Assembly: GCA_051530055.1 (NCBI GenBank)
Contig: CM121342.1
Coordinates: 8,370,001 to 8,434,000 of the forward strand
Origin: Neoechinorhynchus agilis
Lineage: Eukaryota; Acanthocephala
Length of the DNA: 64,000 nt
Reading direction: 5' to 3'
Part shown: positions 10,731 through 21,056 of the stretch, piece by piece
Numbering within the stretch: position 1 is the first letter of the stretch
Layout: every line of letters begins with the position of its first letter
Program-made: the position numbers and the translations under genes
Notes under the pieces: model-generated
What the model was told of the DNA's origin: nothing
The model's database searches: none
What the model saw: only the letters and a program-made list of their open reading frames with translations

Positions 10731-11660
10731 CTAGGACGGTTTAGCGATCGATGATTTGGAGACTTCGGCGCTTGCATCGATTAACTCATTCAGACTTTTA
10801 TTTTGAACACCGCTTACTTTTTTAGAGATTCCACATTGATCTTCTTCATTCGTCTGTTTCTGAGACTCGGCATTGGTCAAATCCTGTTTAAAATAATTCG
10901 TAACTCCGTTTTTCTCATTTTCGAAAACTGATTTTATTTTAGAGGCCACTCCTTTTGATGAGATGTTCGAGAATTGTATTGTCCTTAATTTGTTTTATTC
11001 TGTATAAAATCCGTATTAATTTCGATTCACGGAATTCGGCCTTTGTCGCGTTCATGTGAAGAATTTCATGCAGGATACCGGATACCATTTTTTCGACCTT
11101 GTAATCTTCGTTCAATGCAATTCTAAGCTTTCTATAGAGCGCACAAATTAGGTTTTTGTACTTCTGACTTATTCATTTTTGTCTGAAAGTAGTTGTTTCC
11201 GAGCTGATGGCGCAGCATTCAGAGTATGTTATCTCGTTGATTCTAGTTTACGACAGTGATCTACGTTTAATATTTTCTTGAATTTGATCCTTGATTTATA
11301 GAGGAAACATTTTGTGCTATAGTTCTCCTCATTGCTCGCCATTCGCTTTACAATTTGGAACATATCACAATTAAGAATATCGTTATCGGTAACCGATCAA
11401 GTCAATCATTATCGTAGATTTCCTTTCGCTAACGTTTGAATGACCGCCCTGTAATCTTCATCCAAATTGTCCCGAAATTCGTCTCATATTTTTTCGAATG
11501 ACTTCTCCTCGTTTGTTAAGCATTCTCGTTTCGATCTTTAGCTTTCTGAAGATTACTAAACGCGTGGTTCATCGAAGGTTGCCGAATTTGAGCAAGATCT
11601 TGGTTATCGCGTTTTTGAATTAAAAACATTTGAATAAACTTTTTCCAATTTTAGGTCTTC
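10731..11660 (-). pseudogene. Decayed or poorly assembled LEDGF-like gene with an integrase-binding-domain fold
   Basis: Several coding-like minus-strand pieces lie in order. The best (11183-10946) reads YKNLICALYRKLRIALNEDY, then VEKMVSGILHEIL, then LIRILYRIKQIK and NTILEHLI. Its spacing matches the IBD of human LEDGF/p75 (RIHAEIKNSL, NRCIEALDEL, TLKKIRRFK, VIMEKS). It continues at 10949-10731 (SKIKSVFENEKNG, aligning with YNKFKNMF), but one extra A in the run at the join breaks the frame. Upstream pieces (11270-11400 and 11440-11640) are also Lys/Glu-rich and contain an internal stop and a frame change. No PWWP domain was seen. IBD proteins tether other factors to chromatin. Either a pseudogene, or a gene with tiny introns and sequencing errors. 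Confidence 0.45.
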
Positions 11661-11886
11661 ATTGACTTTGCTCACTCGCCAAAATAGCAACAAATAATAA
11701 AATAATTACAGAGTCAAAAAATGCGTTTCTCATCTAATTATGTGAAGGATTGTGAGCAATTTTTTTTATCGTAGAGTTGAATTTTTATGGTCACTACTTT
11801 CAATGATTGTTTTCAAATTTTTAAATCTCCAAGATTTTAAAGGAATGACAGCATATCAGGACTTAAAATTTTCTTACAACCAACAG

Positions 11887-12170
11887 CTACTTCTTTAATG
11901 CAAAAAACACATTAAATTTTTTATAATTGAATTGGTCCAGCGGAAATAAATTCTCCACGTGATTCAGGTTTATGACCAAGTACCCAGTGGAACTATCTGT
12001 TGCCGAGACATTGCTTAGGTCCCGGACGGTTGGACGGGGAAGGAATGTTCCGCAGACAATGTGAGAGAGAGTTATGGACATCAGATAGACAAAGCCCCAG
12101 AACTGCTCAACATTCCGTTTCGATGTAACTACTTTAACATAGTTTACATTCCCATGTACGTTTGTATATT
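11887..12170 (-). CDS. Unassigned coding-like ORF with a hydrophobic segment
   Basis: An open frame of about 95 codons without a clear start; the first Met is at 12081. It contains NVEQFWGFVYLMSITLSHIV, a possible signal peptide or membrane segment, followed by a polar stretch rich in Ser and Asn. I do not recognise it. It could be one exon of a secreted or membrane protein, or chance. Confidence 0.25.
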
Positions 12171-12430
12171 ATCAAGAACTGAACATTTTGAGCGCCATTG
12201 CAATCGTTTATGGTGATTTAAAACGTTTCATTATAAAACTGGCATTGATTATCCCGGCGGTATTTAACAATTCATTTTTCAGAGATGATGTATTTTAGTT
12301 AATTTTAGGCGACATAGAGCTGGAGGCATTATTTACATTGTTTACTTTTAGATTTAGAGATCTACAATAAGAGAAAGATTCCAATAAATCGGATTTGATT
12401 TTCCAATATTCGTGGATGAAATTTTGAGCG

Positions 12431-12502
12431 TCGGTGTTAGTATAGTGGTGAGTATACCCGCCTGTCACGCGGGTGACCGGGGTTCGATTCCCCGACACCG
12501 AG
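12431..12502 (+). tRNA. tRNA-Asp (anticodon GTC)
   Basis: Complete 72-nt cloverleaf: acceptor stem TCGGTGT/ACACCGA, D arm TAGTATAGTGGTGAGTA, anticodon GTC at 12464-12466, and T arm with B box GGTTCGATTCC. Discriminator G. There is no intron. The acceptor stem differs from the usual metazoan TCCTCGT/ACGGGGA version but pairs perfectly. Confidence 0.97.
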
Positions 12503-12949
12503 ATCGAATCTTTAAAAGGCGTCGTGTTTTCTTGTTCTTCGACAATGGTTAGCTAATTTCAATCAATTAAAAAATTTGAGTACTGAGAAATCGCAAAAGG
12601 AACAATCGAGGTCGGACAACTGGCAGTGACATATACACTCATGATAGCTGAAAATTCCCGGCCTTTTATTGAAACGGCCCAACTAAACATTAATCACGTT
12701 GGTAAAAGCACTGCTTTGACAAGAAATAATTATCTACATTGTTTACAAGTTGCTTTGCTTTCTTGCTTCGTGTCTCCATTTTGACAATCATCAAACAATT
12801 TAAATACCGCATCTAATGGACAGTAAATTATTACATTGGCTTAAAACTAACAAATGTATATTGAATATTATCATTCAATTTTAGTCAATCCCTTTCTTGT
12901 CCGGCTTATTTATTTAGGCATAAAGCCAAACCAATTACATCAGAGAAGT

Positions 12950-13157
12950 GATATAACCACATAGTCTCTAATGCAGGGTTAAGAGTTTGTACATTCCTCC
13001 GGATCCTCAGATACCTCCAGGAGGCGGGACTCATCAGTGAGTTTCCTCCGTTCAGCGGTATTTCGTCCCCTTTGGCTGTGCGTCATTAGTGGTAACGGAT
13101 TCGAACCACTTGACCCCTAATCGGTATCATGGGCATTAGTCCACTTGACCACCTCGA
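12950..13157 (-). mobile_element. tRNA-derived SINE
   Basis: On the minus strand 13157-13085 resembles a tRNA: start GTCGAGGTGGTCAAGTGG supplies the A box, and GGTTCGAATCC about 50 bases later supplies the B box. The stems no longer fold as a functional tRNA. A G/C-richer body follows down to about 12950. This head-plus-body layout is typical of SINEs. The body includes a permuted hammerhead-like core (13026-13070). The 3' end is not clearly defined. Confidence 0.6.
13026..13070 (-). ncRNA. Permuted hammerhead-like core in the SINE body
   Basis: Reading the minus strand: GGGGAC-GAAA first, then about 22 bases containing two small hairpins (CCG/CGG and GAG/CTC), then CTGATGA-GTCCC. GGGAC and GTCCC form a perfect 5-bp stem II in reversed order, which is the topology of a type II hammerhead (open at stem II). 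The expected UH cleavage step between stems III and I is not visible, so it may be degenerate. Not tested. Confidence 0.4.
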
Positions 13158-13546
13158 CATAACTACGAAATGTCAAACTTAGCCAGTTTATCGACTCAGG
13201 GTGAGCGCTGTGTTAGTAACAATGTCTTAGCTTCTTATTCCAAACATTTGTGCTATTTCTATTTTTATGTAATAAAAGGCCAATAATCTCAATTTTTATT
13301 GTTTAAAATTTTATGGAAATCGAGTAAAATCACATGCTTTAATTTAGGTTCTGGCATAAAAAATCAGCGATGAACACATCGATATATTTCGTTTCAAACT
13401 TAAATGTTTTTGAACTGTGCATTAAAGTGACGAGTTGTGAATGTAAGACTTTCTCTCTCTTAGACTAGAATTTTTATGTACGAAGAATTCCATTTATATA
13501 TTTGCAGACAGTGCTATTCAAGAGACCGTTTACTCATTTAATGTCA

Positions 13547-13820
13547 TCGAAGTGTTTTCCGCATTGTCTCCAACCAAGCCTGTGACTAATGTCGAGTTTG
13601 CTGCGTTTTATGTACTTCGGAGAAGCCTATTGTGATATTCTGCTATTATAAGATCCTTGAAACTTCCGCAAGGTATCGATGAATCGAAGTGTTTTCCGCA
13701 TTGTCTCCAACCAAGCCTGTGACTAATGTCGAGTTTGCTGCGTTTTATATACTTCGGAGAAGCCTATTGTGATATTCTGCTATTATAAGATCCTTGAAAC
13801 TTCCGCAAGGTATCGATGAA
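13547..13820. repeat. Tandem duplication, 137-bp unit, two copies
   Basis: Copies at 13547-13683 and 13684-13820 differ by only one or two bases (for example TATGTACT against TATATACT), so the duplication is recent. The unit contains no open frame of note. Confidence 0.9.
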
Positions 13821-14502
13821 TTCGCAATTAATCCAATAGAAAGCCGCCAATTTACTCCAAACCGCAATTTATTTTTACAAATAAATGCTGTGATTGAGAG
13901 AGAAAACAGGAGTTAATGACGATCATAAGCGAGAAATATATTCTGCTAACTGCTTCACAGAATGCTGAGCATTTTATCGAAAAGGCAGCCAAGTTAATGC
14001 TGTACTCGTACAGGTTTGTACAATTAAAAAATCTGTTTTTTATAATGAGTTCTTGCGACCGTTTTTATTGCGATTTGTGAAATACTTAAGTGAGTTCATC
14101 TCTAGTCTTATAGAAATTTATTCAGCGCATTTTAGTGTAAGTATATTTCAAAGCTATTTATACCGAAAATTCACTTTGTTTATTAAAAGTAAAATTTTCG
14201 ACTTTAAGGCCAGTTTTTATGTTTTGTTTCTTATAAAATTAAATCAACCATTTTTAAACTGTCAACATATAGCCTCCTCCAAAATAGTTGATAGTAAAGT
14301 AATATCTTAATCGTAATCGCCTTTTAACTTCAAATTTCAAAATTCTGAATTTTTAAAATGCTATCAAGAGCGAATTGTTTACATTTTTATTTAAACATTT
14401 AGGATAAATCCAATTTTTCTGTAAGGGAATCGAGTTATGCCGAATCTTTTGAATTTTAAAAAATATAACCTCATCCCGTTTAGCTGATTTTTGTATTTAC
14501 AG
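13821..14502. other. Intergenic, nothing recognised
   Basis: AT-rich sequence with one Phe/Leu-rich open frame (14053-14310) that looks like a chance frame in low-complexity DNA. Confidence 0.4.
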
Positions 14503-14527
14503 ATGCAAGTTTTACAATTAATCTCGA

Positions 14528-14908
14528 TTGTTTCAAAATTATATCGTTATGTTGAGTCGAGTAAAGATGTTGTTCCTTTCCTTAATTCCAGCTCTCCATT
14601 ATCTTTCCCCGTATCCGCCCAAGAAAGTTCTTAAAGAATTTCGCCCTCGAGTAAACACGCTATATTTGAGTAAAAATCTATTTGATATCGACAAGCAAAC
14701 ACACTCTCTCGAATTCGGTCTCAGTGTATTGTATTTGTTCGATGGCACCGTAAACGATCATCAGCTTTGCTTCATAATAGCGTTATTAGATAAAGTCGGT
14801 GATAGGTTTGTTGAGGAGCGAGATATAGCCATTCTGTGGATGGCAAGTGTCGGTGATATTTCTACAGGGAGGAACAAAATTGAACACGTTGTCTCAGACA
14901 ATAAATAA
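14528..14908 (+). CDS. Unassigned ORF with hydrophobic N-terminus
   Basis: An open frame of 126 codons. It contains a hydrophobic stretch (MLFLSLIPALHYL) followed by a mixed soluble region ending IEHVVSDNK. Composition is coding-like but I recognise no family. An acceptor-like TATTTACAG immediately precedes an ATG at 14503 that opens a different 43-codon frame (MQVLQLISIVSKL), so the true model, if any, may use more than one exon or frame. Confidence 0.3.
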   Translation: MFQNYIVMLSRVKMLFLSLIPALHYLSPYPPKKVLKEFRPRVNTLYLSKNLFDIDKQTHSLEFGLSVLYLFDGTVNDHQLCFIIALLDKVGDRFVEERDIAILWMASVGDISTGRNKIEHVVSDNK

Positions 14909-15439
14909 AACAAGAGTCTGCGCCTTGTGTCACACCAGCATCCGACAAATATGAGTCTAGTGCCATTTTGGAAGTCGATGTTTAGTGCCGCCTGTCGATT
15001 GCATTTCTCGTGTTAATGATTCTTGAAATGTTTCGATTACACATAGCTAAAATAACATGGAAAGTTCAATTAATGTAATGAAATTCGATACTATTTTCTA
15101 TTCAGGCAAACACACAAATGTCATTCATTAAAATTTTAAAAATTATTATCTAACAAGGGTTTGTATAAAAGGTTTTATTTAAATTAGAACGAAATTGTAT
15201 CAACGAACGTGCGAAACAACCTTGATCAATAAATTATTTTAGTTTTTTGCCATATAAAAACAAGAACAAATTCATTGATTTTTATACATGTGTGGGTGTA
15301 AAAAAATTAAATCAAGTATATCTATACTGAGTATGAAATTACTTTTTTAAAAAAGAAACACAATCACACTTTTTAGTGGTTTTAATTAAAAAAATTTGCA
15401 AGTTTCTTCATCGTTTTTCAATTTTTGTCTGTTTGCAAG

Positions 15440-15660
15440 TATTATTCCAAAGAATTGTCGATATGTGTGAGGAGTAGGAGGTACCGGCGCGGGGGGGGCA
15501 AAAAAGGGGTGTTATTTAGAAGTCTTCACCCGGTAAATCATTTATTAAAAACGTTCTGCGAACATCGTCAGGTTGGTATTAAGCGTCTTTTAATAACTAA
15601 AAAACTGATGATGAACCCGACGAGGTTAGCAGAACGTATTTAATAAAAAATGCTTAAAGA
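15440..15660 (+). repeat. Dispersed repeat copy with hammerhead-like motif and internal inverted repeat
   Basis: Contains CTGATGA, T, GAACC, CGACGA, GGTT at 15605-15627, the same string as in the repeat at 43963-43986, but the following GAAAC is altered here. About 70 bases upstream lies an imperfect inverted copy of the same block (AAACGTTCTGCGAACATCG), giving a possible long hairpin. Related to the extra block near 1634-1725 and to 43960-44100. Confidence 0.5.
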
Positions 15661-15939
15661 TTGAATTATTCATGCTTGTTTATGGTGTAAAAATTAAAAG
15701 AATTTATTGATTCCAATATTTCGACACAATCCTTGCCAAAGATTGTAGTCATGCAGAGGTTCTGATTAATGAAATCTATGACCTGGCGTAAAACAAGAGA
15801 GTCCTTTACGGCCCGCCACCATGTTGAGTTGCCACCTGATCGAATTTTAGAGGAAAGGAAGTTTTTGCGGGCGATAAGTATTTTGTTAGTAAGTGTTTTT
15901 TGTAAACGGGGAGAGTCTGGCTGTTATTGCGACGGGACT

Positions 15940-17052
15940 GTCGATTTCCCATGTAGAAAAAAGAGATTTTGGACAACTATTCTTTTAAATGCACCTTTAG
16001 GAGAATCGAAAGTTTTGTTAAACGCTCAAGAAACTTGACGAAACCAAAGGCGAATAATTGTGTCTCTTCGTACGCCCCTTTCTACAAGCATTGCTAAAAA
16101 GCTAGGAAAGTTATTCTACAGCCTAAATATTGATTATAACCTTTGAAGCAACATTTAAATTAGTTATTTTTTAACAAAATTCTTGCCTATAACGTTTTTA
16201 GAATACTATAAGCAAACGATTTCAGTAATACGAACTACAGATCGGTTAAAATGTGAACCGATGGATTTTATGGGATAGATTGTAATTTATTCCCCGGCAC
16301 CTCACATATCGACATTTTTATATCGATGAAGAATATATGGAGCGTAAAATAAAGATTTTATGAATTTTAAAAGTTTTTTAAATGTTTTGACGATGTCCTT
16401 CTTTTTTCAAGATTATTACTTTAAATTCAAAAGTAGTCGTTTAATATAAATTTTTAAATTTAAATCTAAGATAACTAGAAACCGCATACATTTGTCACAA
16501 TAAATTTATAACACTCATTTAATCATTATTTGGTTTCTGCATAAATATCTATTAGGTACAAATATTTGTTGTTGATAATGAAAATATATTTTGTGTTGCA
16601 AGCTCTCCGATTTCTTCGTAGAAACATTAACTGACTACTGTATTTATCTGCTAAGAAATTCGCTGGATGTTCATGCAATGCTCTCCAATGCTCATTTTCT
16701 GCCGAGCGTTGTTTCGAATAATTTATCCTTTTTTGTCACCAAATTAATTATTGAAGTTTATTCCTTTATACATGTAAATGTGCTGATCGACTTTGCACAA
16801 AAGCGGTGCTATTCTTGTGGGCATCTTTACTTCTCCATTTCCAATCACGCACAAGAACTATCGATCGATTGTTTCATTATATAAAACTCGAACATAGTCA
16901 TAAGAATATAAATCACAACTCTAAGCAAATTGAACGAGTATGCAGCAGACTACAAACATTCAAGCGGTTCCGAATCTCATAGAATTCCGAAATTAAACAC
17001 TAGGTTTTAAATCTCTCACAAATTATTTCAGAGTTTAATTCGGACGTTAATA
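15940..17052 (+). repeat. Right arm of a long inverted repeat
   Basis: Reverse complement of 751-2079, shorter by two blocks of about 95 and 118 bases. The 294-base open frame at 16591-16884 is identical to 919-1212 (minus). With the left arm it encloses about 13.9 kb. High identity implies recent duplication or gene conversion. Confidence 0.85.
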
Positions 17053-17079
17053 CTTTTTGTTCTACGAATCGGAATAAAT

Positions 17080-17780
17080 CTTCTCCACGGACGACTCCAC
17101 ACTCTCCACTCTTGGTACTATCTCTAATGCCTTTTTCGAAACTTCATAACTGTTGATGATGGTTCCCAGCTTTTCGAGTGCCAGGTTCTTATGTTGGAAG
17201 GCAGATCGTCGTATTTCGCTCATGTGGGATGTTTAATATTACTGTATCACGAATCCGCATCTCGGTAGCTTTTTGCTCATCTTGCACTTCCGATTTAAAA
17301 AAATTGCATCCTATTGACACGTCCCATAGCTCTGATATCCAATCCTTATAACCTTGTCCTGGTTTCATTTGGGTCTTACTAAAACGATATCGTGCAGCTA
17401 CCTCGTGTACTTGTTTCAACTCTTCGAAAGAGCAATCACTGGGTTTTCTCGTGCCCAAACTTTTCCGAACCTTTGCATAAATCTGCGGACTGGTCCACGC
17501 CAACAAGCAAGCCTGCATTACGTCTTAGGTTTCAACCCCGCACAATTCTAAATCTTTTGACCTCATAATCATCCCACGTCTCACTATCAAGATCGAAAGA
17601 CCGAAACACTTGTATATCTCTATGCTTTTGCTCGATTCTATTTTCGCCCAGCTTTGTTTGTCCCATTGGTTTAATCATCAATTCCAGCAACTCATGTTGC
17701 TTCTCTATGAGGGACTGCATCATTGAGATCCTACTCTCGTCATCAAATGTCGTGCTCTGATCTGTGTTAGGTGAACGCAT
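17080..17780 (-). mobile_element. Ty3/Gypsy LTR retrotransposon fossil, gag part
   Basis: Minus-strand sequence resembling the gag region of Ty3/Gypsy elements: an N-terminal part with FDLDSETWDDYEVKRF and a following part with LLAWTSPQIYAKVRKSLG and ARYRFSKTQ, spaced as in the retrotransposon gag family. No protease, reverse transcriptase or integrase remains beside it and no LTR pair was recognised. It is a broken fragment with one or two breaks, and appears old. Confidence 0.65.
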
Positions 17781-18001
17781 ATATATTTAACAACGAACAC
17801 ACGCTCACAGTATAACAAGGCACCAAGTGCCAAATAATTACCATGTGACGACACCGTCAATCGTTATATTACTACATTATTACAGTTTTGTTGCTATCCC
17901 GCACGTAAAGCATCGTATTGAAAAGCGATACCTTATTGTGGTTAAGGGATAACATTTCTGGCCTGTTTTATACGAATCTAAGAATTCGAAGAGGCAACAG
18001 A

Positions 18002-18055
18002 GATGCGTATCTCCTTTAATGAGAATTTAAGTACTCTCGTGCCACACATATACAT
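18002..18055. repeat. 54-bp direct repeat, left copy
   Basis: Matches 18388-18441 with about three differences. The pair flanks the LINE fragment between them, which suggests a long target-site duplication. Confidence 0.7.
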
Positions 18056-18387
18056 CAAGGATTTATTATATATAAATTTGCAGAAGAGATCGTCGTTCTC
18101 TGTAGATCGTCTTTGTGATCCGCTAAAAGAACGATGTCGTCTTCATGGAAGAAGTACGATAGCTTCTCCTCCCTCGCCGAAGGTGCAGTCGAGTTTAGAA
18201 TCATGTAAGGATTTGGCTAGGTAATCCAGGCATAGAGCAAATAGAAAAGGTGAAAGCGGGAAAATAGGACCTATAAACGCACCGCCACTTGTGTGGATGT
18301 TAATCTTAATGGAGCGGTGAGACACCCTGCGCTGTTTACTCGCGCTTCAACGAGTTTCTTCACTTTAACATTCAGAGCACTGGGCAG
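18056..18387 (-). mobile_element. LINE reverse-transcriptase fragment
   Basis: The minus strand encodes RT motifs in neighbouring frames: LSPFLFALCLDYLAKSL (RT motif 4, usually GDPLSPLLF) and, after a frame change, FFHEDDIVLLADHKDDL, which corresponds to the catalytic YADDIVLLA box with Tyr-Ala replaced by His-Glu. At least one frameshift. Only a few hundred bases remain. Confidence 0.7.
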
Positions 18388-18441
18388 GATGCGTATCTCC
18401 TTTAATGAGAATTTAAGTACTCTCATGCCACACATAAACAT
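18388..18441. repeat. 54-bp direct repeat, right copy
   Basis: Partner of 18002-18055. It overlaps the end of a membrane-segment exon of the ABCC-like sequence (18413-18613, minus), so the LINE appears to have inserted into that gene or its remnant. Confidence 0.7.
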
Positions 18442-20382
18442 GTCTTATACGTCCATTGGCTAACCTAATTAGTCGCAGGCCAATCAAAAAGGCAGGTAAA
18501 AGTGCATAGGAAATTAGATAGATACACATTGCGATCACAGCGAACGTATCGATGTAAAAGTAGCAAAACGTAAATACCATAATAACTCTCAAAATGCCTC
18601 CAAGAAATCGCACACTGTATTGTGCGAAAGTATCAAACGAGTAACTATCCGTACTTATGAGACTGCTAAGATATCCCGATTCGATTCGATTGCATTGATG
18701 AAGAGAAAGCTTTAAGCACTAGAATGTGTAGCCAAGGAATTGCGCAATTTTATCATTCTCAAAATTTCTTACCTTTGCATAAACCAATCTCATGAAAGCC
18801 GCTCTTGCTTCGAAGCCAAGGCATAGTGATTCATGCAGCGACCAACAACTCGTAAGTGAACTTGCGTGAAATAATGAAATTTGAGATAGCAAGAAGATCC
18901 ATGCACGATTGTCTGTGAGAGGATTCGACCGAATATAGGGATCATCGCGAGAAGAAGTGCGGCTTGTTTGAGAAGTGAAACAAATAAATAGGGAAAACAA
19001 ATTTCCCAGTTTAAAATAGTTGGTTCATCCTTACTCAACACTCCAGACTCTAATTTCGATTACGACACAAAAATTAAAGTTGAATTAAAGATAAATTCTA
19101 CTTTTTGCTTATATTTTGCAACGGGTATGAGACATTTGTTCTTAAATGGAACGCGGAAGCTTCCATTGTATCGGATTGACAAATATCTATAAAAAAGGAC
19201 TTTTTTGACATAAACCTAGTACACAACTGCGGTTCTATGCTACCAATAAAAGGGCTTATAAAACTATGAAAACCGAGTGATCAGAAATGATGATTTTACC
19301 AGTGGTCGAAAATGCTGACCTCTAATACATTAAGGAACGTCGATAGTATGATTTTTTTGGAGAAATACGCAGAGAAATATCTGTGTCAGACTGCGCTTTT
19401 TTGACGATAGTTGATTTTTCCATCTCCTGTTGAAAATAAAAATTATTTGCACATAATATTTTTTTGATACCGTTCAATTTCCCTTCCAGCTCGAGATGCT
19501 TTTCTTTGCTCGGGTAATCCAGAGATGTCCGTTTCGTGAAGAGGTCTATGAATGCGAAAAAAGATTGGTGCAACATACCTAAGAAATGTTTCAGTTTAAA
19601 GGTTATTTAAAAAATAGTAACAAACGAAAAATAAAGTTTTGCAAAAAGATTTGTTCCAGATGCAATATTTGCTATATTCTGAACTTTGAAGCTGATCATT
19701 GCGTTGAAGCGCCGATATCGCTGTGAGCTTTGTCGACGAATGTCGCATAGCAATATATCCATCCTGAACTCGACATTGTTTGTCGGCAGGTTTAAGCAAA
19801 AGCAAACTAATTTTGTTAAAAACATCTAACAAGTTGTTTATGCGATATGTTTTCGATGAAGATGCAACACAGTTTAGAATGCGATATATATAGGTTTCCA
19901 AAAACCATCAGAGTGTGCAACAGTTTTCTGCCAAAACTTTGAATGAAGATTTCAGGCCTCATAATCCCCAGGATGGGCCAAAAATTACTGTGGTTAGTTT
20001 GATCCCTTGAACCGATTTGATAATGAAAGAAGTTTGGGTGTAAGTGGTGCTCTTTAGTTCTCGACGTTTAGTTTAATTTTAAAATGTCTGTGCGTAAGGA
20101 AAACTATATAAAAATCTTCAGGGAAGCTCTGGGCCCTGCTGATGTAAGTTTTGTTGATGCTAAGTAAAAACACTATTTTCTCAAAATGTTTTGAGATTTA
20201 AAGATCTCCTTCCCTGGCTTTATCATAAAGGTAGCGTTCTCAGATGTTTCCATGTCAGTTTGTGGGTCAGGACAGGAATATTTCCACATTGGGTCACATT
20301 CCGTGAGTACCGCGAATCCATCTACGACTAAAACCTGATAATTTGTCAATAATATGCTTGATGGAGACCATCCAAATCGCAA
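18413..20382 (-). pseudogene. ABCC-type (MRP-like) transporter remnant, first transmembrane domain
   Basis: Minus-strand pieces in order: 20382-20173 (DGFAVLTECDPMWKYSC, comparable to the N-terminus of ABCC1 before its first helix), 19576-19322 (linker-like, charged), 19041-18719 in two frames (FPYLFVSLLKQAALLLAMIP and, after it, a helix ending FEARAAFMRLVYAKV, like the RAALMSAIYRK segment of ABCC domain 1), and 18613-18413 (VIMVFTFCYFYIDTFAV and more helix). A splice-like donor follows AKV. No Walker A, Walker B or ABC signature is present downstream, where a LINE has inserted. I read it as a truncated gene or pseudogene. The assignment rests on helix pattern and a few motifs. Confidence 0.35.
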
Positions 20383-20984
20383 TGCACTTTTAAATCTAGA
20401 TGCTTAATGTGCCCGCGGCTCCACATAAAAAATGAGAACAACTCCATGGGAAGAACAAAATACGCCAATTGTGGTAAAATTCATCCTGCCTTTTTGCGAG
20501 TTTGCACGTTTGTTAACAAATATTCTAGTGAAGCTCGCAGTAAGGACAAAAAGAGAAACCGAAAAATTTGATCGGCAAAATATCTTGAAGGTTACTAAAC
20601 GTGGCACTGAAGCTTCTTAGCCGAGTGAATCTGCCCAAAAGACTCACAATGAAGCGGGCAAAAATGAGGTGAGGCTCAGAAGGTCTTTTGCTGATGTTAA
20701 TGATCTCTCTTTCAAGGGAAGAGACCTTCTCAAAGAAATAAATCTTCCTAAAAAAACATAAATCGGATCATCAATAGACTTGCCCTTCAAGCGTGCTCTA
20801 ATAACGAGATCGAATCCACACAATTCCACATTCTAGATTTGATGGATTATTTACAACAACTAAATGCGTAGATATTGGAGATCTTAAAAACATCAAACCA
20901 TGATACGGATATTCCCATCCGCCCGGACTCGTAATCCACTCCAAAATCAATAGTCAGATTAATTTATCCAATCACAACTCGAGT

Positions 20985-21056
20985 GTTTATGAAGACCCAA
21001 AGGGAGATTTGGGTCCTCTTCATTGTGCTTTAACAAATAAAACGTGTTATTATTAT
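20985..21056 (+). mobile_element. LINE-type 3' terminal module
   Basis: TTTGGGTCCTCTTCATT then AACAAATAAAACGTGTTAT: the same terminal module as after the LINE fragment at 9130. The 500 bases upstream (20432-20900) have short Lys/Arg-rich frames that may be LINE ORF1 remains. Confidence 0.4.

Noticed and set aside
751-17052. The inverted arms as terminal repeats of a Polinton-type or other giant element
   Set aside because: No DNA polymerase B, integrase, packaging ATPase or capsid-like gene was seen inside, and no target duplication beside the arms.
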